A stretch of DNA of 64,000 nucleotides from Mucilaginibacter sp. cycad4 (GCF_034263275.1 NZ_CP139559.1:5766001-5830000), one strand, 5' to 3'. Shown: positions 34,954-44,230, numbered from the stretch's first letter. Notes: generated from the letters alone by a model not told the origin. A program made the numbers and translations.

Positions 34954-36117
34954 TTATGGTATTAATGTAAGCCGGCTGCGGTTATTCGCTCCATTTGGCC
35001 TTTCAATTTTAAAATTCACTTTGCTGATCTTGAGCACATCGAGAACCTGGAGTAGCGTATAGGAACGGTCAATTGATCCTGAGAACGTCCGCTCTTTGAT
35101 GTCGCCCTGGTAAACGACATCAATGTTGTACCAGCGTGATAGCTGTCGCATCAGAGTATGGGTCTCGGTATGATTGAATATAAAGACCCCATCTTTCCAG
35201 CTTGCTGTTGCATTGGCATCCACATTCGTAATTTTTAAGCTCCCCGCAGTACCTTCCGCTTGTTGCCCCGGTTTGATAGTAACCTGAGCAATCTGGCGTT
35301 TCGCCGTAACGCGTACCGAGCCCTCCAGAAGGGTAGTTCTTTGCGAGCGCTCATCGGTGTAAGCGCTGATGTTGAAATGGGTGCCAAGTACTTCTACACG
35401 CTCATTTACAGTATTGACGTCAAACGGTTTTTCTTTGTTTCTTGCGACCTCGAAATAGGCTTCACCGGTCAGTGATACCGGCCTTTTATGACCTGAAAAC
35501 CTGGAGGGATAAGTCAGGGAAGACATTGCATTAAGCCAAATCTTAGTACCGTCGGCAAGAACGACCTTGAATTGGCCGCCGGATGGTGTCGTGAGTGTAT
35601 TCATTTCCTGACTATCATGTCCAGGAGTTGGTTTTGAACGATACCGAAGTACCCCGTTTGACTCTTTAATAATGTCCAAACCTTTATCCGAATATATCCG
35701 ACCATTTTTGGCAAGGTTAAGATCAATTTGTTTTCCTGTCGAAAGTGTAAGAATAGCTACGTCCTTGCCAGGCATAACATCCAATTTTGAGGATGTTTCG
35801 TTGAGTACAGGCGCGGTCCTGTACACAAAAAAGGCAGCAACGATAACCGAGACGGCAGCAATCGAAATTAACCCATTCCTCGATAACATCTTGCGTTTCT
35901 TTGGTACGTAAACATCAGTCTCAGTAGACTTGCGTATATTACGAAGCATGCCTTCTCTTGTAGCAGTAAGCTTTTCTTTGGAATATCCTGCGGTGAGCTT
36001 AGGATCATTGTCAAAAGACGCATACCAACGGTCTAATTCACCGAGTTCTTCTGTATCGGCAGTTCCATTATGAAATTTTTCGAGCAGGTCTAAGATTCTG
36101 CGCTGAGGATCGTTCAT
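34954..36117 (-). CDS. FecR family anti-sigma factor
   Basis: 387 residues. The cytosolic N-terminus (NDPQRRILDLLEKFHNGTAD) binds the cognate sigma factor, one transmembrane helix lies near residues 82-98 (GLISIAAVSVIVAAFFVYRT), and the periplasmic FecR domain has TLTTPSGGQFKVVLADGTKI, WLNAMSSLTYPSRFSG, GEAYFEVARNKEKPFDV and FNISAYTDE. The C-terminal DUF4974-type region contains FNHTETHTLMRQLSRWYNID. It would receive the signal from the SusC STN domain. It is 71 bases after the sigma gene. Confidence 0.94.
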   Translation of the reverse strand: MNDPQRRILDLLEKFHNGTADTEELGELDRWYASFDNDPKLTAGYSKEKLTATREGMLRNIRKSTETDVYVPKKRKMLSRNGLISIAAVSVIVAAFFVYRTAPVLNETSSKLDVMPGKDVAILTLSTGKQIDLNLAKNGRIYSDKGLDIIKESNGVLRYRSKPTPGHDSQEMNTLTTPSGGQFKVVLADGTKIWLNAMSSLTYPSRFSGHKRPVSLTGEAYFEVARNKEKPFDVNTVNERVEVLGTHFNISAYTDERSQRTTLLEGSVRVTAKRQIAQVTIKPGQQAEGTAGSLKITNVDANATASWKDGVFIFNHTETHTLMRQLSRWYNIDVVYQGDIKERTFSGSIDRSYTLLQVLDVLKISKVNFKIERPNGANNRSRLTLIP

Positions 36118-36188
36118 TAAGGTCTTTTAACCTAAGTCACTTAAATGGCAGGCAGGTGCTAATGGAAAATCTTTTTTTTTGAAAAAAA

Positions 36189-36800
36189 CTATAACTGCCC
36201 CGCGAAGACCACAAAAAAGCAGATTGCCAACAGGTCTATTTGATTTTCACGCAGTTCGCTTCTAAGATAAGCGAACGCCCGCGTAAGGTGTTTTTTAACA
36301 GTACTCACTGAAATTCCCATCCGGTCAGCTATTTCCTGCTGGGACAAATGCTCAAACCGACTTAATAGGAAAGCCTCTCTGCACTTATCGGGTAATTTCA
36401 AAGCGGCCGACTTAATTTTGTCCCGTATTTCTTTCAGTATCATTTCTTCATCCGGTCTGAGCGGTGAGATTTGTTTTTGTCTTATGATTTCGTCCAGATG
36501 CGCGAGATGTACCTGTTGTGACCGGTAAATATTGAATACTTTATACTTTAATGCTGTTTTCAGCCATGCTTCAAGACTGCTGGTAATAACCAATTCATGG
36601 CGTTTTAAAAACAGACTGACCATCACTTCCTGAACAACTTCTTCCGCAGCTTCTTTCGACTTTAGGCGTTGAAAAGCTGAATCCAGTAATTTCCGCCAAT
36701 AGCGTTGATAAATCTCTTCAAATGCGTTGAAATCATCCCGTTCGCGTAAAAGCGAAAGCAAATGATGGTCTGTAAAGATGGGCAATTGATATTTCCGCAT
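36189..36800 (-). CDS. ECF sigma-70 factor of the fucosidase locus
   Basis: 203 residues. Sigma region 2 is ERDDFNAFEEIYQRYWRKLL to VQEVMVSLFLKRHELVITSS; region 4 is LPDKCREAFLLSRFEHLSQQ and EIADRMGISVSTVKKHLTRA. The C-terminus is hydrophobic (LLAICFFVVFAGQL), as is usual for Bacteroidota FecI-like factors. It directs transcription of the downstream SusC/SusD genes when released from FecR. Confidence 0.93.
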   Translation of the reverse strand: MRKYQLPIFTDHHLLSLLRERDDFNAFEEIYQRYWRKLLDSAFQRLKSKEAAEEVVQEVMVSLFLKRHELVITSSLEAWLKTALKYKVFNIYRSQQVHLAHLDEIIRQKQISPLRPDEEMILKEIRDKIKSAALKLPDKCREAFLLSRFEHLSQQEIADRMGISVSTVKKHLTRAFAYLRSELRENQIDLLAICFFVVFAGQL

Positions 36801-37123
36801 TTGAAATCTGTGATAACAAATCTAATCCATATTATTTGATTTAATACATATGTTAAATTAAAGTTACATTCTTATCCTGCGCTGGTTTAAATAACGTGCG
36901 CAGAAATATTAATTTTTTACACCAAACGGTATTCACGTTTTTCCAATACCATTTTCAGGACATTGTTTTTTGTTGCAAACTGTTAAAAAGCTGGGAAATT
37001 TTGAACCTTATCGCTACGATATCGAGGAGTAACTGGTTCGTTCAATTAAGGGAAGGCATGGCACTTGGGTAAGTTTTACAACAAGTACACAAAAACCACT
37101 TAAGGCACAGTGGATGTCATCAT
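36801..37123. other. Intergenic stretch between the sigma gene and the MBL terminator
   Basis: No reading frame of more than 60 codons looks coding. The sequence is AT-rich near 36830-36860 (probably the sigma gene promoter region) and otherwise without repeats or obvious structure. Confidence 0.5.
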
Positions 37124-37157
37124 GAAAAGTCCGGTAACATTTAGTACCGGACTTTTC
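37124..37157. terminator. Bidirectional terminator-like hairpin after MBL gene
   Basis: Perfect 13-base arms, GAAAAGTCCGGTA (37124-37136) and its complement (37145-37157), with an 8-base loop. It lies 8 bases beyond the stop of the minus-strand MBL gene and can act on it. Confidence 0.75.
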
Positions 37158-37164
37158 ATAAATG

Positions 37165-37926
37165 TTAAAATAACCAGTCGCCGTCATTTGGTACAAAACA
37201 CCGGTCGTTCAGACTTGCTTCTTGTATCACGGCTTTAGTATATTTTCTAGTTTCTGTAGAATGATTGACCGATTCAAGATGAACCACGTAAATATTCGCT
37301 TGAGGCGCATAGTTACAAACAGTTATAACATCTTCTACTGTCATTACAATAGGTCCTCCAGTTAGAAATTGAGCGGCACCTCCATTCACAATAACATGAG
37401 TTGGCGTAAAACTTTTTAATGCATCTTCTACCTCTTGGCACCAAATTGTATCCCCTGCTATATACAAACGTTCTTCGGTGTCATCAATCACATATCCTGA
37501 TACCTTGCCCATTTGTTCGCCGATTTCACCAACGCCATGTTGGCCATCCGTGCGACTAATTCTAATGCTATTCCAAATCAATTCCTTATCAATTGGCGTT
37601 ACTTGCGCGAAACCAGCGGATCGGATATTCTCCGCATCTACGGGTTGGCAAAAAATTACTGCGTTTTTTGAAAGGAGTTCTATCGCAGTGGCATCCCAGT
37701 GATCCAGATGCTGTGCATGCGTAATTAACACGGCGTCGGTTATTTTTATAAGTTCTAATAACTTCTCCTGATCAATCGGCAAATCGACTAACGGGTTACG
37801 TAAACTACCACCTTTTGAGGGCCATGGATCATATGTACCTGCAGGAGCTAGCATTGGATCAACTAAAATGACTTTACTGTGAGCAGTTATAGTAAGGGTT
37901 GCGTGTCGCAAAAGTTGTACGTTCAT
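37165..37926 (-). CDS. MBL fold metal-dependent hydrolase (UlaG-like)
   Basis: 253-residue metallo-beta-lactamase-fold protein starting MNVQLLRHATLTITAHSKVI. The N-terminal strand pattern, VILVDPML, the metal motif at residues 69-77 (THAQHLDHW), YIAGDTIW and FTPTHVIVNGGAAQFL fit the UlaG-like subgroup. The canonical HxHxDH is spaced as HxxHxDH here (His70, His73, Asp75, His76), an odd extra residue. No signal peptide. Substrate unknown. Divergent from an HxlR regulator, with a palindromic operator between them. Confidence 0.85.
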   Translation of the reverse strand: MNVQLLRHATLTITAHSKVILVDPMLAPAGTYDPWPSKGGSLRNPLVDLPIDQEKLLELIKITDAVLITHAQHLDHWDATAIELLSKNAVIFCQPVDAENIRSAGFAQVTPIDKELIWNSIRISRTDGQHGVGEIGEQMGKVSGYVIDDTEERLYIAGDTIWCQEVEDALKSFTPTHVIVNGGAAQFLTGGPIVMTVEDVITVCNYAPQANIYVVHLESVNHSTETRKYTKAVIQEASLNDRCFVPNDGDWLF

Positions 37927-37984
37927 ATTAAAGAGCTAATTTTGATGTTTGCAAAGATGTAGCTATCTGACATCAAGCCCAAGA

Positions 37985-38022
37985 AGGTTACCAATGGGTA
38001 ACCTGTTCACTCTTTAGTAACC
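37985..38022. promoter_or_regulatory. Probable HxlR operator in the divergent promoter
   Basis: AGGTTACC (37985-37992) and GGTAACCT (37997-38004) form a perfect palindrome with 4-base spacer, and a third half-site AGTAACC lies at 38016-38022, adjoining the HxlR ATG at 38023. The position between the MBL and HxlR starts suits autoregulation and control of the hydrolase. Confidence 0.6.
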
Positions 38023-38406
38023 ATGGAATACAAAGAATTTAAACATTGCGGACTTCATATTACTCTAAATACGTTATCAGGTAAGTGGAAACCCATTATC
38101 TTATACCATTTATTTCATAATCCGGAATTGCGTTTCACCGAGTTGTGGCGAATTATCCCTAAAGTGGCCAAGAAAGTTTTGTTAGATCACCTGAAACAGA
38201 TGGAAGCCGACGGCCTTATTATCAGAGAAGAAAAGAATGGTTTTCCACCAGAAGTAAATTATCGTATTTCTGAAAAAGGAAAAGCATTAGGACCGGCGCT
38301 ATCTGCTATGGAAGCCTGGGCAAATGAGCATGCTGCTGAAGAGGTTTCCGCATTTAGCCGGAGTGCGGAAGGAAAAATCAAGCCACTGAACGCTACCTAT
38401 TCTTAA
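38023..38406 (+). CDS. HxlR family winged-helix transcriptional regulator
   Basis: 127 residues with the HxlR pattern: CGLHITLNTLSGKWKPIILY (helix with Cys near N-terminus), LRFTELWRIIPKVAKKVLLD (recognition helix) and the wing VNYRISEKGKALGPALSAM. Several family members sense electrophiles or oxidants through the N-terminal Cys, here Cys8. It probably controls the divergent MBL hydrolase and itself through the 37985 palindrome. Confidence 0.92.
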   Translation: MEYKEFKHCGLHITLNTLSGKWKPIILYHLFHNPELRFTELWRIIPKVAKKVLLDHLKQMEADGLIIREEKNGFPPEVNYRISEKGKALGPALSAMEAWANEHAAEEVSAFSRSAEGKIKPLNATYS

Positions 38407-38729
38407 ACACTTGGGAAGATCCCTACATGTAGGTATCAATTGTGGCGCAGAAATCAGTTAGCTAAAATCAGCTTATCCATTTAAGCTGAGATAATCATCT
38501 AAATTGCCGCTTAAGAACTTCTCCTTAATAAAAATAGAAATAACCTGCTGCTTGAATACGCCTTTAATATTTCGTTATCCGTCATTAAAAACCTTTAATA
38601 AAAAGATATAAACCCTTGCCACCTTTTTATCGCTCCCTTTTAAATCATATTGAAACAATCAAGTCCATTGGTTATCATGAACTAAGGCCTACAAGTGTTA
38701 TATTTGTTTAAACTCTAACGCTAACAAAT
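38407..38729. other. Intergenic stretch before the histidine kinase
   Basis: No coding frame seen. A -7-like TATATTTG is present at 38699-38706, 24 bases before the kinase ATG and a plausible promoter, although the nearest TTG (38668-38670) is too far for a proper -33 box. The rest shows nothing. Confidence 0.45.
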
Positions 38730-40985
38730 ATGGTTTTCAAACGCACTTTGGTCAGCTGCTATTTGACGTTATTGTTTGTGATTGGTGCCTATGCCCAACA
38801 GTTATCACAAGAGCCTAATGCTAAAGCTATCCGCCAACTCTCACAAGGTTCCCCAGATTCCACTGCTATCAAACATTTACTCGATTTTGGGAGGTTTTAC
38901 CTTGAACACAGTTTCAATTCGAATAAATATGTCGATTCCGCTTTGCTTTGCTACCAATTAGCTTTAACCCAAAGCACTCAGATACATTCTCTAAAATGGC
39001 AGATGGAATGTACCAAGCTTAAAGCGCTTTGCTCACTGAATAAACTTGATTTCGACAAGGGCGAAGAAAACTTCATGAAAGTGATCAGCTACTATCACGC
39101 CGAAAGAGATATTCTCACAGAAGCTGATAATTGGATTGAGCTTGCAGACAATTTACCAATTGACTCTCCTTCCGGCTCGAAAAAGAAAATAGATTACATT
39201 AAACATGGGGCGTTATTATATCACCAGCTGAACAATAAATTCAAAGAGTCCGAAGCCCTTAAAATGATAGCAGATGTACATCTTAATGAAGGAAAATTGG
39301 ATCAGGCACAAAATGAATTACTTGATGTTTTGGCTAAATACCGCGCCTTAAATTATAAAAAGCTATACGAAACCTATTATCTGCTGGCATCGGTATATGC
39401 GCTAAAAGCCGATTTAAAAAATGAATTATTTTACCGCATAGAGACCGTAAAATCCATGGAATCCAGTGGAGATACGGCTGATGCAATCCTATATTATTTT
39501 AAACTGGCGGGAACCTACACCAGGTTACTTATGTATGACAACAGTGTATATTATTTGAAAAAATGCCTGAATTATGTTAAGCCAAAAGATTACGAATATT
39601 TCGTGGTACTTGAACAAATAGTGCAGGGTCTCATCCGACAAGATAAAGCAAATGAGGCCTTAGCATACGTGAAAACACATTCGACACTTGTTCCAGAGGA
39701 TAACTTGGGGAAATACAGGGTAGATCTATGCTTTGCCAGCTGTTACGAAGCACTCAGGCAAAATAAAAACGCGGAGTTTTATTTCCTACGGATGAACCGC
39801 GAATCCGAAACAGATTATCAGCACGGCCGAAACCCGGACGAATCCCGATTATTGGACATCAAAAGAGTATGTGATTTCTATCTTTCAACAAAGCAATTTG
39901 AAAAAGCTAAACATTTTTTGAACCTGATGATTAATCACAGAAAAAATCTGGTGAGCCCAATTGTATTGAATCAGATTAAATTTATTGAGTTTAAAATTGA
40001 CTCTGCATCGGGCAATTATTTAGCAGCCTTAAAGAACTTTCAGCAATATAAAATGTCAACCGATTCCATGTTTTCTGCGACAAAAAGTAAACAAATTGCA
40101 GAAATGATGGTGCGTTTTGAAAGTGACAAAAAAGACAAAAATATTCAACTTCTCGAAAAGCAGTCGCTGGTTGAAAAATCGGAATCGGAAAAAAGGCAAC
40201 TATTGATACGATTAAGTACCGCGGGAATAATTCTTCTACTTGTGCTTCTGGGAGTTTTGTACAACCGGTATTTATTAAAGCAACGTAATGTAAAGTTGCT
40301 TCAGGAAAGAGAAAGAACGGTATCTAATAAAAACAGGGTGCTTGCGAAGTTACTCAAGGATAACGAGTGGTTATTAAAAGAAATCCACCACCGGGTAAAA
40401 AATAATCTTCACATGATTACCGGGTTGTTGCGTCTGCAGGCTAGGCATATTACTGACACTACGGCGCTCGACGCAATTCATGATAGCCAAAACCGCGTAA
40501 TTGCAATGTCTCTGATCCATCAGAAACTTTATAAAACAGACAATAAATCGAACGTGTACATGCCAGAGTACATTGATGAACTGGTTCGAAATTTGAGAGA
40601 TTGTTACAAAACAGGACAGCAAATCGTATTTGATATCGACGTAATGCCTTTTGTTTTAGATGTGTCCCAGGCACTCCCGATTGGTTTAATTCTAAACGAG
40701 TTAATCACAAACGCTATTAAATATGCCTTTCCCTACTCCAATCAAGATCGAATCACTATCAAATTATCTTCTGCGAATTCCAATGAAATAAACTTGTACG
40801 TTTCAGACAATGGCCAAGGTTTGCCAGATGGTTTTAAAATAGGAAACCCGCAATCATTTGGAATGATATTGATTCAGGGGCTAGTTGATGATTTAGGAGG
40901 AACGATGTTTTTTGAAAGCAAAAATGGGACGATACTTAGTTTAACCTTTAAAGTAGATATTGCTATCGAAATGTCAATTGATTAA
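38730..40985 (+). CDS. Sensor histidine kinase with TPR-like periplasmic domain (HisKA_2 type)
   Basis: 751 residues. Signal peptide MVFKRTLVSCYLTLLFVIGA, then about 440 residues of helical TPR-like repeats (for example IADVHLNEGKLDQAQNELLD), a transmembrane helix near residue 495 (STAGIILLLVLLGVLY) and a coiled coil. The dimerisation/phosphoacceptor motif is EIHHRVKNNLHMITGLL (His near residue 554), the HisKA_2/HWE type. ATPase boxes: N box LNELITNAIKYAF, G1 YVSDNGQGLPDG and G2 SFGMILIQGLVDDLGG. No response regulator gene is adjacent, so it is an orphan kinase. Confidence 0.9.
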   Translation: MVFKRTLVSCYLTLLFVIGAYAQQLSQEPNAKAIRQLSQGSPDSTAIKHLLDFGRFYLEHSFNSNKYVDSALLCYQLALTQSTQIHSLKWQMECTKLKALCSLNKLDFDKGEENFMKVISYYHAERDILTEADNWIELADNLPIDSPSGSKKKIDYIKHGALLYHQLNNKFKESEALKMIADVHLNEGKLDQAQNELLDVLAKYRALNYKKLYETYYLLASVYALKADLKNELFYRIETVKSMESSGDTADAILYYFKLAGTYTRLLMYDNSVYYLKKCLNYVKPKDYEYFVVLEQIVQGLIRQDKANEALAYVKTHSTLVPEDNLGKYRVDLCFASCYEALRQNKNAEFYFLRMNRESETDYQHGRNPDESRLLDIKRVCDFYLSTKQFEKAKHFLNLMINHRKNLVSPIVLNQIKFIEFKIDSASGNYLAALKNFQQYKMSTDSMFSATKSKQIAEMMVRFESDKKDKNIQLLEKQSLVEKSESEKRQLLIRLSTAGIILLLVLLGVLYNRYLLKQRNVKLLQERERTVSNKNRVLAKLLKDNEWLLKEIHHRVKNNLHMITGLLRLQARHITDTTALDAIHDSQNRVIAMSLIHQKLYKTDNKSNVYMPEYIDELVRNLRDCYKTGQQIVFDIDVMPFVLDVSQALPIGLILNELITNAIKYAFPYSNQDRITIKLSSANSNEINLYVSDNGQGLPDGFKIGNPQSFGMILIQGLVDDLGGTMFFESKNGTILSLTFKVDIAIEMSID

Positions 40986-41075
40986 CCTGACAATATTATC
41001 TTAAAATCAAGTCAGCGGTAAAGCGTAGCTTTTTTTAACTAATTTTCCTAAAAAACACCATCTTCTTAATTTTAC

Positions 41076-41260
41076 AGAAGGGAAAAGCTCGGATATCTGA
41101 GCGGTCAACTTCAAAACGGCGAACCCCTCGATCAGATCAATATTACAACGAAGTATTGGCCAAAATATCCGTTACAGATATCAAGGAGCTGGCGGGCAAA
41201 TACCTGGATCGCAAAAACTATATCAGGTTGGTGTTAATGCCTGAAACAAGCAAGTTATAA
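41076..41260 (+). pseudogene. Decayed C-terminal end of an M16 family peptidase
   Basis: Two frames carry one protein tail: LGYLSGQLQNGEPLDQ in the first, then YYNEVLAKISVTDIKELAGK and YLDRKNYIRLVLMPE in the second, up to TAA at 41258. The join falls on GATCAGATCA (41130-41139), a perfect 5-base tandem duplication; removing one copy restores one continuous frame. This matches the end of M16 peptidases, such as the intact one at 56219 which ends YVRVLLMPVALKP. Only about 60 residues remain, so the rest of the gene has been deleted. Confidence 0.75.
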
Positions 41261-41278
41261 CCCAATCAGACATAATTC

Positions 41279-41320
41279 AAAAACTGATTAATCTGTAAAC
41301 ATCAGATTAATCAGTTTTTT
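41279..41320 (+). terminator. Strong terminator after M16 remnant
   Basis: AAAAACTGATTAATCTG (41279-41295) pairs with its complement (from 41303), followed by TTTTTTTT. Probably the original terminator of the decayed peptidase gene; it insulates the defence-like operon downstream. Confidence 0.8.
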
Positions 41321-41462
41321 TTACATCAAGAATTCTACGGCATTTTCCGGTTCAAATAATTTCATTTATTCGAAATAATATCTACATTCATACTTATTAA
41401 TTATTTGGCTTCCTATAAGGTCACTTAATTAATGCTTAGGCCATTTATCACTTTTTACACTC

Positions 41463-42116
41463 ATGAGCTTAGAAGAACGGGTAAGAACCTATAAAGATAG
41501 GTTGAGGATTTTTTTAATCTTATTTTATTTTAGTGAGAATTATTCATCAAGTGAACACCCTGAATTTAAAAGGGTTTTCAAAAGCGAAGTCAGAATTCAA
41601 AAGATAGATTTTTTGATTAGAAACCCTGATTATCTCGCCCACGAACTTCTGGTGATTGCTGAAAATGAACTGTCTAAACGTTCTGAAATCCAAAAGTTAG
41701 TTAAAGGAATTTATGCAGACTCCGAACCCCAACTCAGACGTTTGGAAATGGAGCGCTTTTTTTTTGGCGCCTATGAAGACATAGATGATGTCATTTTATT
41801 TCTTCAAAGTATCAATTTTATCGGTTTCAGTAGTAAGAAGAACACCGATCTAAAAAATATCGAGAAGCAGTATTTTATTACTGAATATGCTATCGAAAAA
41901 ACTGAGGAGTCTATTAAAGCATTACCTTCCTTAAACTGGTATATCAAGAGATGTGAATTAATCAAGAAATATTTCGGGACGCTATTGGGTTCTCAACTCA
42001 AAGTATCTCAATATAAAATTGAGGAATACAGAAATACCTCATTTAAAAACTTCATAGGGGAAATTTCAGAAACAGTGGCAAAAGACTATTACAAAATATT
42101 CAACGAACGATTATGA
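41463..42116 (+). CDS. Candidate ABC three-component middle-component protein
   Basis: 217 residues, no named domain. Two blocks, RIQKIDFLIRNPDYLAHELL and RRLEMERFFFGAYEDIDDVI, plus helical FLQSINFIGFSSKKNTD, resemble the layout of the short middle components of ABC three-component (ABC-3C) conflict systems, where a DFL-R-P stretch is followed by a helical region. This is a resemblance, not a proven match. The stop overlaps the ABC ATPase start by 4 bases (ATGA), so expression is coupled. AT-rich like the rest of the operon. Confidence 0.6.
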   Translation: MSLEERVRTYKDRLRIFLILFYFSENYSSSEHPEFKRVFKSEVRIQKIDFLIRNPDYLAHELLVIAENELSKRSEIQKLVKGIYADSEPQLRRLEMERFFFGAYEDIDDVILFLQSINFIGFSSKKNTDLKNIEKQYFITEYAIEKTEESIKALPSLNWYIKRCELIKKYFGTLLGSQLKVSQYKIEEYRNTSFKNFIGEISETVAKDYYKIFNERL

Positions 42117-44230
42117 ATTTTAATTACAATAACTTTATCTCGGAAATTCATAAAGATTTTGCTGAAGACTTTCACCAATCAGAAATCAAATCCTTGCTCG
42201 ACCTCGGAACAGAATTGGATAAGGACACCCCTTTATCAACAGGTAAAAGATTAGAAGTCAACTATATTGCCTTTTCCGGAAAGAAAGTCACCGAAGAGAA
42301 GCAAGAATATTCCGATCAACTAATTAACTACAGTCAGGAAATATATTCAGGTGTAAATATGTGGATTGCGGATAACTTAAGAGGCAAATCCAGTATTTTT
42401 AAGATCATAAAATTTGGACTTACAGGCGACGATAGCCTTAAGCCGAATATCTCAAAATGGCTTCAGCACATTCTCTTGGTCTTCAGCATCAACGAGAAAA
42501 AATATTCGGTTTATATTAATAAAGAAAAAAAACCCATACAGGCTTCCTTTTATAACAAAGAAATAAGAATATATCCGGCCGACGATGAACATTTGGATGA
42601 TCGTCTTTTCTTAGCCACGTCAAAAGATGAACTGCAAAGGCAATTGAAAGATTTCTTTTTTCATCAGTTTGATTACTATTCGCTCCGTTGGACTCAAAAA
42701 TCCCCCGTTAAAGAAAGCGATGACTTGATCGAAGCGGGGGCCAGCTGGTTGACTTACTTTAAATCAATTTTCTTAGAGTCTAAGGATACTAATGAATTGA
42801 TGTACGGGGCCCAAGGAACTAAAGTTTTTCAGATGCTACTTGGACTATATTTGACGTCGTCCATTAATAAATTAACAGTAGGAAAAGACAAATTACTGCA
42901 CCAAAAAGGAAAGCAACAATCTTTTTTAAGTAGGGAAAGTACTGAAAAACAATCAAAGAAAACGGAACTCCAAAGGGAACTTACAGATTTGGATCAGCAA
43001 TTAGAAGAGCTTGCTATAGCCGAAAAACAAACTTCCAACGTCAACGCTTTGGTTCTTGAATACGAGGGACTTGTTAAAGATATTGATGAAGAAAACACGA
43101 AAAGGGTTGCTGTAAACAATAGCCTTCAGGAAGCCAGAAAAAACAAGGATATAATCGATCGCCGTAAACAATTTATAGATGATGAAATAAGACGGCTTCG
43201 AAAAGAAGCGATCAAAACCGAAAAACAATATTCAGACGTCAAAGAATATCTGGAAATCGGTGTTTTCTTCTCTAATCTAGAGGTGAAAACTTGTCCAAGC
43301 TGTAGCCATCCTGTTAGTAAAGACAAGAAAACCAAGGCGGCATCTGCTCATACCTGCGCATTATGTACAGACGACATTTCTAAAGATGAACCAGAGGTAG
43401 ACACTGGAAATCTTGAAAGCAAGCTGGTTGAATTGGAGAAGTTAAAAGAAAGCCTTGAAAATGGTATCGGTGAATTAGAATCCGAATACTTAATGGTTCA
43501 AAGCAAATCAGTTGAATATTATAACGACATTATAAAACGTGAACAACAATATGGAGGTTTGCGAGACGTCAAAGAGATCAATTCGCGATTAAATGAATTA
43601 CAAAACGCAATTTCGGAGGAACGTAAAAAATTTGCTTCTTCAAATGAAACAAAAACCGAAATGTTAAACAAAAAAGCAGTATTGAATTTTAGGATTTCGC
43701 AGCTTAATGAAGAACCAGAACCAATCGGTGACCAAAAAATCGAAAAGAAGATTCAACTTTTTACCAAAGCAATTGCCAGCCTCAATAAAATCAGATATGA
43801 TGAAGGGCAAACAGTACTTCGAAAATTAGCTGACCTCATGACTGCAGAAGCACAGTCTCTCGGTTTAAGAATAACAGAAATTAATATTAATGACCGTTTC
43901 GATATAAAGTATAAGCAAGATGGCGATTTTCTTTCATTTTCGGAAATTGCCGAAGGTGAGCAACTACGGGCTAAGCTTGCGTTTTATCTAAGTTTGATCC
44001 AGCTTGACATTGAATATAATTATGGACGGCATTCCAGGTTTTTAATGATAGACAGTCCTGGTAAAGAAGAAGGGGACAAAAACTACCTAGAAGGATTATC
44101 CAGACTGATAAAAGAGTTAGAATCTCGTTTTGGTGATAGCCTACAAATATTGATTGGTACGGCGGAACGAAGTCTTGAAAATACGGTAAAAAATCAGAAT
44201 GTATTTCCAGCGCAATCATTTGTATTCTGA
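42113..44230 (+). CDS. Rad50/SMC-like ABC ATPase with Cys4 hook
   Basis: 705 residues. Walker A is degenerate, ADNLRGKSS (residues 86-94); coiled coils run through about 260-390 and 425-560, and a zinc-binding hook CPSC..CALC (Cys394, 397, 415, 418) sits between them. The ABC signature region is FSEIAEGEQLRAKLAFYL (about 609-626) and Walker B is RFLMIDSPGKEEGD (642-655). The whole has the Rad50/RecN-like plan of an ATPase that clamps DNA. Flanking overlaps make it the core of the four-gene operon. Confidence 0.8.
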   Translation: MNFNYNNFISEIHKDFAEDFHQSEIKSLLDLGTELDKDTPLSTGKRLEVNYIAFSGKKVTEEKQEYSDQLINYSQEIYSGVNMWIADNLRGKSSIFKIIKFGLTGDDSLKPNISKWLQHILLVFSINEKKYSVYINKEKKPIQASFYNKEIRIYPADDEHLDDRLFLATSKDELQRQLKDFFFHQFDYYSLRWTQKSPVKESDDLIEAGASWLTYFKSIFLESKDTNELMYGAQGTKVFQMLLGLYLTSSINKLTVGKDKLLHQKGKQQSFLSRESTEKQSKKTELQRELTDLDQQLEELAIAEKQTSNVNALVLEYEGLVKDIDEENTKRVAVNNSLQEARKNKDIIDRRKQFIDDEIRRLRKEAIKTEKQYSDVKEYLEIGVFFSNLEVKTCPSCSHPVSKDKKTKAASAHTCALCTDDISKDEPEVDTGNLESKLVELEKLKESLENGIGELESEYLMVQSKSVEYYNDIIKREQQYGGLRDVKEINSRLNELQNAISEERKKFASSNETKTEMLNKKAVLNFRISQLNEEPEPIGDQKIEKKIQLFTKAIASLNKIRYDEGQTVLRKLADLMTAEAQSLGLRITEININDRFDIKYKQDGDFLSFSEIAEGEQLRAKLAFYLSLIQLDIEYNYGRHSRFLMIDSPGKEEGDKNYLEGLSRLIKELESRFGDSLQILIGTAERSLENTVKNQNVFPAQSFVF

